A DNA stretch of 8,861 nucleotides, from contig JAEZXC010000100.1 of assembly GCA_023442845.1 (NCBI GenBank), forward strand, positions 1 through 8,861. The letters run 5' to 3'. Within the stretch, counting starts at the first letter, position 1; each line of letters begins with the position of its first letter. The stretch is from Actinomycetes bacterium (lineage in GTDB: Bacteria; Actinomycetota; Actinomycetes; Actinomycetales; Demequinaceae). A program made the position numbers and the translations under genes. Below are positions 1 through 7,131 of this stretch, in pieces. The notes beneath the pieces are model-generated. The model saw nothing but the letters and a program-made list of their open reading frames with translations, did not search any database and was not told the origin of the DNA.

Positions 1-92
1 CGGACCACGTCGGTGAGACGGCCGTCGGCGATATCGGCAATGAGCAGGCGGATGGAATTAGTGCCGCAATCAACGGCAGCGACACGGGTCAT
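1..92 (-). CDS. ppx: Exopolyphosphatase / Ppx-GppA family phosphatase, N-terminal fragment
   Basis: Only the first 30 codons are in the window; the gene runs off the left edge. The translation begins MTRVAAVDCGTNSIRLLIAD. DCGTNSIRLL is the first phosphate-binding loop of the ASKHA-fold Ppx/GppA family, which hydrolyses polyphosphate or pppGpp in the cytoplasm. The ATG is at 92-90, 20 bp after the DUF501 stop on the same strand, so the two are probably co-transcribed. The Shine-Dalgarno is weak (only an AGG about 10 nt upstream), which fits translation following on from DUF501. The same pairing occurs in mycobacteria (Rv1025-Rv1026, from memory). The family call is firm; whether it acts as Ppx or GppA cannot be told from 30 residues. 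Confidence 0.88.
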   Translation of the reverse strand, partial: MTRVAAVDCGTNSIRLLIADIADGRLTDVV

Positions 93-112
93 GCGCACAG
101 CCTAACCGCGGG

Positions 113-634
113 TTACTCCGCCTCCGCGCGCAGCGCAGCGCCCGGGTCTTCACACGTGCACCGGGTGGGGCTCCACCGATCCGCCATCAGCTCGAGCGCC
201 TCATCTCCAAGGGGATTAACCCCAGGTCCGGCCGCGAGCGCGTGGCCCACCAACACGTGAAGGCACTTGACCCGATGAGGCATGCCGCCTGCCGAAATCC
301 CGTGAATCTCCGCTACATCATCGATCGCGTTCCGTGCACTGAGGTACTGCTCGTGGGCGGCTTGGTAGCGCAGTTGAAGGTCGGGGTCGCCGGCGAGCCT
401 GTCCTGCATCTCCTTCATCACACCCACGGCCTCAAGCTGCGAGGCGGCGATCACGGCACCGGGGTGGGTGAGGTAATACAGCGTCGGGAAGGGTGTGCCA
501 TCGGGTAGGCGCGGCAGGGTGGTGACGACGGTGGGGTTGCCACACACGCACCGCGCGGCAATCGCCACGACACCTCGCGCTGGCCTGCCCAACTGGGCGT
601 GGAGGACAGCGAGTTCTGCTGAGGTGGCGCTCAT
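113..634 (-). CDS. DUF501 family protein
   Basis: This 173-residue protein belongs to DUF501, an actinobacterial family of unknown function found next to eno, the septum gene and ppx. Family hallmarks are visible. CGNPTVVTTLPRLPDGTPFP lies at residues 31-50, followed by the TLYYLTHP stretch. A second block around 113-146 contains GISAGGMPHRVKCLHVLVGH and then GPGVNPLGDEAL. The ATG (634-632) overlaps the TGA of the upstream septum gene in an ATGA arrangement, implying translational coupling. Two CxC pairs are present, C29/C31 and C159/C161, near opposite ends, with a further C124 and several histidines, so a metal site is possible but unproven. There is no signal peptide or membrane segment, so it is probably cytoplasmic. 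Length is normal for the family. No function is assigned. Confidence 0.93.
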   Translation of the reverse strand: MSATSAELAVLHAQLGRPARGVVAIAARCVCGNPTVVTTLPRLPDGTPFPTLYYLTHPGAVIAASQLEAVGVMKEMQDRLAGDPDLQLRYQAAHEQYLSARNAIDDVAEIHGISAGGMPHRVKCLHVLVGHALAAGPGVNPLGDEALELMADRWSPTRCTCEDPGAALRAEAE

Positions 635-1335
635 CCGCCCAAGTCTATGTTGGCGCCGGGCGCGGGAGTGGCGGGGGTGTCACCGCCCGGAATGGTCTGC
701 ATCGTGGTGGCTGGCTCTGACGCACCGGGCGTGGCCGCTGGCGGCATGGGCGGCGCCGGTAGAGCCCCATCACGCTCCATCGTCGACCACAACCGCTCGT
801 ACCACGGCCCCTCCGACGTCGGGTCCTCCCCTTCGGCGAGGGCATCCACGGAGCCCTCAGCAGCAGGGCGAGCGAGTTCCGGGTCGAGCACCCGGAAGGG
901 GCTCTCGCCGGGGAACACGTATGCGAGGCGCTCGCGGGCTTGCGCCTGGACGTAATTTGGATCATCCCAGCGAGCAAGTTCGGCCTCAAGGGCGTCGACC
1001 TCGGCCTGCGCCTCGGCCCTTTCTGCTTGAAGCGCCTCGTACTCTGCCTGCTGCTCACCAAAGACGCGCAGCGATGGCCATACAAGAGCGAAGGCCAAAG
1101 CGAGGACGCCCGCGAGAACGAAGACACGCCACGACAGAACGGCTGCGAACGACCCCCGCGCGGGAGCGGCCTCGATCCGCGGTTTCACGCGAGGGGTTGC
1201 ACCGGAGTGAGCGCCTGGCCCTGGGCGTGACGGCGGTCCCGAGCGAGTAGCGCTCGGGCGCTGCGGGCGCGCGTTTGAGCGCACAGACGAACGCGCAGAC
1301 GAACGCGGCGCGCCCGGACGCTGAGGGGCAGACAT
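631..1335 (-). CDS. DivIC/FtsB-like septum formation initiator protein
   Basis: A 234-residue single-pass membrane protein of the FtsB/DivIC family, which links early and late divisome components during septation. Residues 1-65 are basic and rich in Pro, Ser and Arg (cytoplasmic tail). A hydrophobic helix lies at about 68-88 (VFVLAGVLALAFALVW). An alanine/glutamate-rich coiled coil follows at about 93-122. The diagnostic DPNYVQAQARERLAYVFPGE is at 125-144. The region from about 155 to the C-terminus is Pro/Ala/Thr-rich, low in complexity and presumably extracellular. In this genome neighbourhood the family member normally sits between eno and DUF501, as here. The ATG at 1335 has a GAGGG only 1 nt away, which is poor spacing; a GTG at residue 18 lacks any better site, so the upstream ATG is kept. 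Divisome role is inferred from family membership. Confidence 0.9.
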   Translation of the reverse strand: MSAPQRPGAPRSSARSSVRSNARPQRPSATRSGPPSRPGPGAHSGATPRVKPRIEAAPARGSFAAVLSWRVFVLAGVLALAFALVWPSLRVFGEQQAEYEALQAERAEAQAEVDALEAELARWDDPNYVQAQARERLAYVFPGESPFRVLDPELARPAAEGSVDALAEGEDPTSEGPWYERLWSTMERDGALPAPPMPPAATPGASEPATTMQTIPGGDTPATPAPGANIDLGG

Positions 1336-1396
1336 GCCCTCATTGTCCAGGCGCGCCGCACGCGACTGGCGGTGACTCGCGGGGAGCCACCCGTGT

Positions 1397-1421
1397 TCAG
1401 TTAACTGACAGCCTTACTGAC
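1397..1421. repeat. 12-bp palindrome plus ACTGAC direct repeats upstream of the septum gene
   Basis: Positions 1397-1408 read TCAGTTAACTGA, a perfect palindrome. ACTGAC occurs at 1404-1409 and again at 1416-1421, a 12-bp period. The cluster is 62-86 bp upstream of the divIC/ftsB-like start in its transcription direction, where a promoter or operator for the septum-DUF501-ppx unit would lie. No convincing -35/-10 pair was identified, so a regulatory role is only inferred from position and symmetry. Confidence 0.35.
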
Positions 1422-1428
1422 CGTAACG

Positions 1429-1470
1429 ACGCGTTTCTATGAAACGCGTGCTCACGCCAAGCAGCTGGCG
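1429..1470 (-). terminator. Tandem hairpins immediately downstream of eno
   Basis: Two stem-loops lie within 45 nt after the eno stop. The first, at 1455-1470, pairs CGCCA with TGGCG across a 6-nt loop. The second, at 1429-1449, pairs ACGCGTTTC with GAAACGCGT perfectly (9 bp) around a 3-nt loop. Neither is followed by a T-run on the minus strand, so this is not a classical intrinsic terminator. It could be a U-less terminator, a 3'-end protecting structure, or a processing site between eno and the septum gene. The structures are read directly; their function is inferred. Confidence 0.4.
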
Positions 1471-1471
1471 C

Positions 1472-2755
1472 TTACTTGCCGTATCGACGCGGGAAGGCAG
1501 CCTTGCCCGCGTACTTTGCGGCGTCGTCCAGTTCTTCTTCAATGCGGAGCAACTGGTTGTACTTGTTGACGCGCTCGCCACGGGCCGGGGCACCGGTCTT
1601 GATCTGACCCGCGTTGTAGGCCACCGAGAGGTCAGCAATCGTGACGTCCTCGGTCTCGCCCGAGCGGTGCGACACCATGGCGGCAAAGCCGGCGCGCTGC
1701 GCCATCTGCACGGCGTCGGAGGTCTCCGACAGCGTGCCGATCTGGTTGAGCTTCACGAGCAGAGCATTGGCCGCACCGGTCTCGATGCCCTTCTTCAGGC
1801 GGGTGGGGTTGGTGACGAAGAGGTCGTCTCCCACGATCTGCGTGAGGCCGCCCACCTTGGTGACGAGCTCTGACCACGAGTCCCACTCGTCCTCCGACAG
1901 CGGGTCCTCAATGGACACGAGCGGGTAGTCGGCGACGAGGCCCTCGTAGAAGGCGATCATCTCGCTGGGCGACTTCTGGCCACCCTCCCACTGGTATGCG
2001 CCGTCCTTGAAGAACTCGGTGGCGGCAACGTCAAGAGCAAGCGCGACGTCGTCACCGGGCTTGTAGCCGGCCTTCTCAATGGCAACGAGGATGAGGTCAA
2101 GCGCCTCACGGTTGGAGCCGAGGTTGGGCGCGAAGCCACCCTCGTCACCAAGACCGGTCGCAAGGCCACGCTCCTTGAGCACGGACTTGAGCGAGTGGTA
2201 CACCTCAGCACCCATGCGGAGTGCCTCACGGAACGTGGGGGCACCAACAGGAGCAATCATGAACTCCTGGATATCCACGTTGGAGTCCGCGTGCGAACCA
2301 CCGTTGAGGATGTTCATCATCGGAACGGGAAGCACGTGAGCGTTCGGGCCACCCACGTAGCGGAAGAGGGCGAGGTCGGCCGAATCGGCTGCCGCCTTCG
2401 CCACGGCGAGCGAGACGCCGAGGATGGCGTTCGCGCCAAGCTTGCCCTTGTTGTCGGTGCCGTCCAGGTCGATCATGATCTGGTCGATGAGACGCTGCTC
2501 GGTGGCGTCGAGGCCAACGACCTCCGGAGCGATCTCGTCGATGACGGCGTCAACCGCCTGCTCCACACCCTTGCCCAGGTAACGGCCCTTGTCGCCGTCA
2601 CGACGCTCGACGGCCTCGAAGGCACCGGTCGATGCACCGGACGGGACTGCCGCGCGTGCGAACGTACCGTCCTCGAGCGCGACCTCGACCTCGACGGTGG
2701 GGTTGCCGCGCGAGTCAAGAATCTCGCGGGCGCCAACGGCCTCAATGCTGGCCAT
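1472..2755 (-). CDS. eno: Enolase (phosphopyruvate hydratase)
   Basis: Converts 2-phosphoglycerate to phosphoenolpyruvate in glycolysis and gluconeogenesis; cytoplasmic and Mg-dependent. The 427-residue length is standard. The N-terminal ILDSRGNPTVEVEV is at about 12-25 and the mobile-loop PSGASTG at 38-44. By alignment to known enolases the key residues are all present: H155, E164, general acid/base E205 (GDEGGF), Mg ligands D242, E283 and D310, K335 in the LLVKLNQIGT signature, the SHRSGE loop with H363, and K386. The start is fixed by a good Shine-Dalgarno AAGGAG at 2760-2765, 4 nt before the ATG. The gene lies between the lipoprotein and septum genes, the conserved actinobacterial position, with gaps on both sides that allow its own promoter and 3' end. 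Nothing is missing or frameshifted. Confidence 0.98.
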   Translation of the reverse strand: MASIEAVGAREILDSRGNPTVEVEVALEDGTFARAAVPSGASTGAFEAVERRDGDKGRYLGKGVEQAVDAVIDEIAPEVVGLDATEQRLIDQIMIDLDGTDNKGKLGANAILGVSLAVAKAAADSADLALFRYVGGPNAHVLPVPMMNILNGGSHADSNVDIQEFMIAPVGAPTFREALRMGAEVYHSLKSVLKERGLATGLGDEGGFAPNLGSNREALDLILVAIEKAGYKPGDDVALALDVAATEFFKDGAYQWEGGQKSPSEMIAFYEGLVADYPLVSIEDPLSEDEWDSWSELVTKVGGLTQIVGDDLFVTNPTRLKKGIETGAANALLVKLNQIGTLSETSDAVQMAQRAGFAAMVSHRSGETEDVTIADLSVAYNAGQIKTGAPARGERVNKYNQLLRIEEELDDAAKYAGKAAFPRRYGK

Positions 2756-2793
2756 GTTGCTCCTTACGTTGTGCCGCTTGTGCGGGCATTCAT

Positions 2794-2818
2794 GGGGATT
2801 TACTCCCCTGTGAGTCTA
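2794..2818 (-). promoter_or_regulatory. Possible eno promoter -10 and adjacent small palindrome
   Basis: On the minus strand TAGACT (2818-2813) fits a TANNNT -10 hexamer and would put the transcription start near 2806, about 50 nt before the eno ATG. No good -35 is found at 16-18 bp spacing. Just downstream, GGGGA and TCCCC (2794-2798 and 2804-2808) form a 5-bp inverted repeat with a 5-nt spacer, overlapping the presumed start site, which could be an operator or a weak 5'-leader hairpin. The 97-bp gap makes an eno promoter likely, but this exact placement is a weak call. Confidence 0.25.
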
Positions 2819-2852
2819 TCGATGTGAGCACGGCCTCGCCGGGCCACAGGGC

Positions 2853-3482
2853 CTATCCGACTGCCGGCTCGAGGGAGGGCGTCTCGCTCGTCATCCACGG
2901 CTGTTCGGCCGTGGGTGCAAAGCCAGAAACGTCCTTGAAGACGAGGTAGCTGACATCCGCCAGGCTCGCCTCATTCTGTTCGCGCGCGAAAGCCGTTTGT
3001 AGCGACTCCACGTACTGCTCCATGGTGAACTTGCCGTACATCGGCGATACGACGGCCTCGGCTTCGATCCGCTGAATCGCCTCTGCAAGCCCGCCTGCGG
3101 TGTCTGCGCCGTTAAGAAGAATCACCACGGTGCGCACCAGCCGCACGACGTCACGCATGTCGTCGGTCACGTCGGCCTGATCACCGCGCTGGGAGGCAAT
3201 CCATTTGCGCGCCTCAAAGGTGAGGTCATCCTTGACAAACAGAATGCCGGCGTCCGAAGCGGACTCTTCAATGGTCGGCTGAAGCAGCAGCAGCGTCAGC
3301 ACGGCAGAGGGGTCAACGGCCACATTGAGGTCATTGAACGCCGTCACCCAACGGCTCACGTCCTCATTGGTGACGGTGCGGCCATCAAACGTGGCGGCGG
3401 TGCCGGGGTTTGCAGGCTGGCCGGTCACGGCACATCCAGCAAGTGCAAGGGCGATGACGACTGCGGCGACGATGCGCTTCAT
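2853..3482 (-). CDS. Predicted lipoprotein with SurA-N-like domain
   Basis: A 209-residue exported protein. The N-terminus MKRIVAAVVIALALAGC has a short basic n-region, a hydrophobic core and an LAGC lipobox with the lipidated cysteine at 17, so it is probably anchored to the outer face of the cytoplasmic membrane. Residues about 25-46 (ATFDGRTVTNEDVSRW) resemble the start of SurA/PrsA-type chaperone N-terminal domains. The rest is mostly helical and there is no peptidyl-prolyl isomerase domain. The start at 3482 is preferred because GGTAGG (3492-3497) lies 9 nt upstream; an ATG at 3491, overlapping the mfd stop as ATGA, would add only MTG. Either way the gene is coupled to mfd. In mycobacteria this slot between mfd and eno holds mazG and lipoprotein lpqU, but I see no lytic-transglycosylase motif here. 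A chaperone-like role is tentative. Confidence 0.8.
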   Translation of the reverse strand: MKRIVAAVVIALALAGCAVTGQPANPGTAATFDGRTVTNEDVSRWVTAFNDLNVAVDPSAVLTLLLLQPTIEESASDAGILFVKDDLTFEARKWIASQRGDQADVTDDMRDVVRLVRTVVILLNGADTAGGLAEAIQRIEAEAVVSPMYGKFTMEQYVESLQTAFAREQNEASLADVSYLVFKDVSGFAPTAEQPWMTSETPSLEPAVG

Positions 3483-3487
3483 GCCCG

Positions 3488-6400
3488 TCATCCTACCGGC
3501 GTGCCTTGGGCGGACTTGAGCACTTCGATGACCCATTCAAGGAGCGGGACACCTTCAAGGGGCGCGCCGCCGATGCGGGTGGTGGTGGGCGCGGGAACAA
3601 GCACCTGGCGGATGGCCGGCTTGATGACGGTGCCGGGATACAGACGGTTCATCCGAACGGCAGCCGAGTCCGGCAACTCGAGCGGCCCAAAGCGGATGTA
3701 TTTGCCCTGCGCCACCACGTCGGTCACACCTGCTGCGCGCAGGTCGACGCGCACGCGTGCCACGGCAAAGAGGTTGGACACGGGTTCGGGAATCGCGCCG
3801 TAACGGTCATCAAGTTCATCCGCCACCGCCTGCAGGTCGTCCGCGGTGTCGGCGTCGGCGATCTTCCGATACGCCTCGAGACGCAAGCGTTCGTGCTCGA
3901 TGTACTCGGTGGGAATGTGCGCCTCGATCGGCAGGTCGATCGTGACGGCGGCGCGCTCCTGCTCACCCTCGCCTCGGAAGCCCGCTACAGCCTCCCCCAC
4001 CATGCGGATGTAGAGATCGAAGCCAACACCCTCGATGTGGCCCGACTGCTCGGCGCCCAAGAGATTGCCCGCGCCGCGGATCTCGAGGTCCTTCATCGCC
4101 ACCGCCATACCGGCGCCAAGGTCGGTGTTCGCCGCAATGGTCTGCAGACGCTCATGGGCCGTCTCGGTCAGCGTCCGGTCCGGCGGATACAAGAAGTAGG
4201 CGTAGGCCCGCTCGCGACCGCGCCCCACACGGCCGCGGAGTTGGTGAAGTTGGCTCAAACCAAACGTGTTCGCCTTCTCCACAATCAACGTGTTCGCGTT
4301 CGTGATGTCGAGGCCAGTCTCCACAATCGTTGTGCAGACGAGAACGTCGTAACGGTCCTCGTAATAGTCAACAATCACTTGTTCGAGCTGCTTCTCGCTC
4401 ATCTGCCCATGCGCGACAGCGATGCGCGCCTCGGGTACAAGTTCGCCAAGGTGCAACGCGGCCCGGTTGATCGTCTTCACCGAGTTGTGGATGTAGAACA
4501 CCTGGCCGTCGCGCATCAGTTCGCGGCGAATCGCGGCCGCCACTTGTGCGTCTTCTTGGGGACCCACATAGGTGAGGATCGGGTGGCGTTCCTCGGGTGG
4601 GGTGGCAAGCGTCGACATCTCGCGGATGCCTGTGACGGCAAGTTCCAACGTGCGCGGAATCGGCGTGGCAGACATCGCGAGCACGTCCACATCGGTGCGC
4701 AGCGCCTTGAGCGTCTCCTTGTGCTCGACACCAAATCGCTGTTCCTCATCGATGATGACCAGCCCCAGCTGCTTGAAACGTACGGAGCCCGTAATAAGGC
4801 GGTGAGTACCGATCACCACATCAATCTCACCCTTTGCCAGGCCCTCCACCACCTCGCGCGCTTCGGCGTCAGTTTGGAAGCGGCTGAGCGCCGCCACCTT
4901 GACCGGGAAGGCCGCGAACCGCTCCGAGAACGTGTCGACGTGCTGCTTGACGAGCAACGTCGTGGGACACAGAACGGCCACTTGAGTGCCGTCCTGGACC
5001 GCCTTGAACGCGGCACGCACCGCAATCTCGGTCTTGCCAAAGCCCACGTCACCACAGATGAGCCGGTCCATCGGCACCGGCTTTTCCATGTCAGCCTTCA
5101 CCTCATCGATGGTGCTCAGCTGATCGGGCGTCTCGACAAAGGCGAACGCTTCCTCGAGTTCACGCTGCCACGGCGTGTCCGGGCCAAACTCGCGGCCCTT
5201 TGACGCCATGCGCGCGCTGTACAAACGGATCAGCTCGGCCGCGATCTCCTTGACCGCCTTGCGCGCACGCCCCTTGGTCTTTGCCCAGTCCGAACCACCC
5301 ATCTTGTTGACGGCGGGAGTCTCCCCACCCACGTACTTCGTCACAAGGTCGAGTTGGTCGGTTGGCACGCTGAGACGGTCAGCCGGACCGCCGCGCTTTG
5401 ATGGCGCGTATTCGATGACGAGGTACTCGCGTTCGACCCCGCGCACCGTTCGCGTTGTCAGTTCGACAAAGCGGCCGACGCCATGGCTTTCGTGGACAAC
5501 AAAGTCGCCCGGGCGCAGTTGCAGGGGGTCGACGACGTTGCGGCGGCGGCTCGGCACCTTCACCTTGGGCCCGGCAACGGTTGTCGCCCGGCCGGTGAGG
5601 TCCGATTCGGTGAGAACGAGGAGGCGGGCGTCGGGCACGTGGAAGCCGTGAGCGGCGATGCCCGGGACAATCTCAACAACACCCTCGGGGGCATGCGAAT
5701 CAAGCACCTCAGTGACGCGGGCCGGTAGGTCTGCTTCCTCACATTGCTCCGCGAGGCGTTGCGCTGAGCCGGTGCCTGCGGCCGCAATGACGACGCGCCA
5801 CCCCTCTGCGAGGCGCTGACGGGCGGTGGTGAGGGCAGCGCCAGCCCGGCCCACAAAGGACTCGTTGTCGCTCAGCCCCGCGCTGCGGGACTCGGCCGGA
5901 CCAAAGGGACCGATGGTCGCCCAACCCAAGCCGGCGTCGGCCGCAACCTCGCGCACCTCATCCATCTCAAGAAAGCCACCATGAGCGAAGGCGCTCTCCG
6001 GCGAAGCCTCCGTCACGCGATTGAGGTCAAGAGGAGCGTCGGCCCCTGCGGTGGCGCTCACCCACGCGGCAGCCAAGAACTCCTGGGCCGTGCGGTAAAG
6101 GTCCTCTGCGCGGCGGGCCAGTCGCTCGGGCTCCAGCGCCACCACGAGCGAACCGCTGGGAAGCAAACGCGGCAACGGCACGAGCCGGTCAACGAGGGCA
6201 GGCATGAGGCTCTCCATGCCCTCCACGGCCTGGCCAGCCGCGATGCGCGCGAGCATGTCCCCCGCGTTGGGAAGCGTGCCCTGAAGGGCGGCTGCCCGCT
6301 TCCGGACGTCTTCGGTGAGGACAAACTCGCGGCACGGCGGCGCCCACAAGCGGTCCACCACACTGAGCGAGCGCTGGTCCGCCACCGAGAACTGACGAAG

Positions 6401-7006
6401 CGACTCGACCTCATCGCCAAAGAACTCAATGCGGATCGGGTGCGGGTCAGTGGGCGCGAAGACGTCGACGATCCCGCCGCGCACCGCGAACTCACCGCGC
6501 TTTTCCACCATGTCGACGCGGGTGTACGCGGCGGCAGCGAGGCGTTCGGTCAATTCGGTGAGGTCGATGCGCTCACCGGGAAGCACCCGCACCGGCTCGA
6601 GCGCATCGAGCCCGGGAGCGAGAGGCTGCAGCGCGGCACGCAGCGAGGCCACCACGTAACGCGGCGCTGGCAGGCCGGTCTCTTGAGCAGCGTCCTCGGG
6701 GCGCGTGAGGCGGCGCAAGGTGGCAAGGCGCGTGGCAACCGTGTCCGCACGGGGGCTCAGGCGCTCATGCGGCAACGTCTCCCAGCTGGGAAAGAGCGCA
6801 ATGGTCTCAGGGTCCACATAGGCGCCGAGCTCGGCGACGAAGGCCGCGGCGTCATTTCCCGTGGCGGCGATGACGACAATCGGCGCATTCGAGGAGCTTG
6901 CGGCGAGAAGTGCCGCGGCACCCGCGATGGGTGCGACCACGTGTTCACCGTCGGTGACAGGGGATGCCGGCAACACCTCAAGAAGAGGTGCGAATGGACG
7001 GGTCAC
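3488..7006 (-). CDS. mfd: Transcription-repair coupling factor Mfd
   Basis: An SF2 translocase that removes RNA polymerase stalled at DNA lesions and recruits UvrA for strand-specific excision repair. Numbered from the GTG, the 1172-residue protein has a UvrB-like N-terminal module (to about 340). The RNA-polymerase-interacting CarD-like domain is at about 497-555, with VVHESHGVGRF. The translocase core has Walker A GDVGFGKTE at 652-660, the DEEQ box at 753-756, MSATPIPRTL near 778 and motif VI RGRVGRG at 924-930. The TRG region DLEIRGAGNLLGAEQSGH is near 973-990, and the C-terminal autoinhibitory domain covers about 1023-1155. Length is normal for actinobacteria. The GTG at 7006 is chosen because GGAGG sits 4 nt upstream; an in-frame TTG at 7027 would add seven residues but lacks such a site. 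It is the first gene of the minus-strand run and is divergent from the DUF3800 gene. No motif is lost. Confidence 0.97.
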   Translation of the reverse strand: MTRPFAPLLEVLPASPVTDGEHVVAPIAGAAALLAASSSNAPIVVIAATGNDAAAFVAELGAYVDPETIALFPSWETLPHERLSPRADTVATRLATLRRLTRPEDAAQETGLPAPRYVVASLRAALQPLAPGLDALEPVRVLPGERIDLTELTERLAAAAYTRVDMVEKRGEFAVRGGIVDVFAPTDPHPIRIEFFGDEVESLRQFSVADQRSLSVVDRLWAPPCREFVLTEDVRKRAAALQGTLPNAGDMLARIAAGQAVEGMESLMPALVDRLVPLPRLLPSGSLVVALEPERLARRAEDLYRTAQEFLAAAWVSATAGADAPLDLNRVTEASPESAFAHGGFLEMDEVREVAADAGLGWATIGPFGPAESRSAGLSDNESFVGRAGAALTTARQRLAEGWRVVIAAAGTGSAQRLAEQCEEADLPARVTEVLDSHAPEGVVEIVPGIAAHGFHVPDARLLVLTESDLTGRATTVAGPKVKVPSRRRNVVDPLQLRPGDFVVHESHGVGRFVELTTRTVRGVEREYLVIEYAPSKRGGPADRLSVPTDQLDLVTKYVGGETPAVNKMGGSDWAKTKGRARKAVKEIAAELIRLYSARMASKGREFGPDTPWQRELEEAFAFVETPDQLSTIDEVKADMEKPVPMDRLICGDVGFGKTEIAVRAAFKAVQDGTQVAVLCPTTLLVKQHVDTFSERFAAFPVKVAALSRFQTDAEAREVVEGLAKGEIDVVIGTHRLITGSVRFKQLGLVIIDEEQRFGVEHKETLKALRTDVDVLAMSATPIPRTLELAVTGIREMSTLATPPEERHPILTYVGPQEDAQVAAAIRRELMRDGQVFYIHNSVKTINRAALHLGELVPEARIAVAHGQMSEKQLEQVIVDYYEDRYDVLVCTTIVETGLDITNANTLIVEKANTFGLSQLHQLRGRVGRGRERAYAYFLYPPDRTLTETAHERLQTIAANTDLGAGMAVAMKDLEIRGAGNLLGAEQSGHIEGVGFDLYIRMVGEAVAGFRGEGEQERAAVTIDLPIEAHIPTEYIEHERLRLEAYRKIADADTADDLQAVADELDDRYGAIPEPVSNLFAVARVRVDLRAAGVTDVVAQGKYIRFGPLELPDSAAVRMNRLYPGTVIKPAIRQVLVPAPTTTRIGGAPLEGVPLLEWVIEVLKSAQGTPVG

Positions 7007-7010
7007 AATG

Positions 7011-7015
7011 CCTCC
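7011..7015 (-). promoter_or_regulatory. Ribosome binding site of mfd
   Basis: The plus-strand CCTCC reads GGAGG on the minus strand, 4 nt before the GTG at 7006-7004. It supports this GTG over the in-frame TTG at 7027, since the upstream start would place the site inside the coding region. Confidence 0.6.
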
Positions 7016-7051
7016 AGGGCACGCCAAAGGACCGGATTTTCCGGCATGTCC

Positions 7052-7057
7052 ATCCTA
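7052..7057 (-). promoter_or_regulatory. Possible mfd promoter -10
   Basis: TAGGAT on the minus strand matches TANNNT and would start transcription near 7045, about 38 nt before the mfd GTG. The position of a -35 (around 7074-7080) falls inside the left repeat copy and reads TGGCCC or CTGGCC, far from TTGACA. It is a candidate only, noted because the repeat may have altered the mfd promoter. Confidence 0.2.
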
Positions 7058-7068
7058 AACACACCCCG

Positions 7069-7106
7069 CCGTCGGGCCAGCCGGGTCCCACTGACACGAG
7101 ACGTCG
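7069..7106 (+). repeat. Left copy of the DUF3800-flanking repeat
   Basis: The first 27 nt (7069-7095) match 7904-7930 in the same orientation at 26 of 27 positions; the only difference is A at 7079 against C. The segment 7078-7106 matches the reverse complement of 7968-7996 at 28 of 29 positions. The shared core is GCCGGGTCCCACTGAC, followed here by ACGAGACGTCG. The copy ends 25 bp before the DUF3800 ATG at 7132 and begins 62 bp upstream of the mfd GTG, so it occupies the divergent promoter region of both genes. It is also readable as part of an N-terminal extension of the DUF3800 frame. Confidence 0.85.
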
Positions 7107-7131
7107 GGGGAAGCGCACTCTCTACGTCTTC

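Noticed and set aside
495..1250. 251-codon plus-strand open frame opposite the septum gene
   Set aside because: It is an antisense shadow of the Pro/Arg/Ala-rich coding sequence. The minus-strand gene has clear FtsB/DivIC features.
3506..5203. 565-codon plus-strand open frame opposite mfd
   Set aside because: Fully antisense to the well-supported mfd gene; its translation is rich in Arg and His and resembles no family, as expected for a GC-rich shadow frame.
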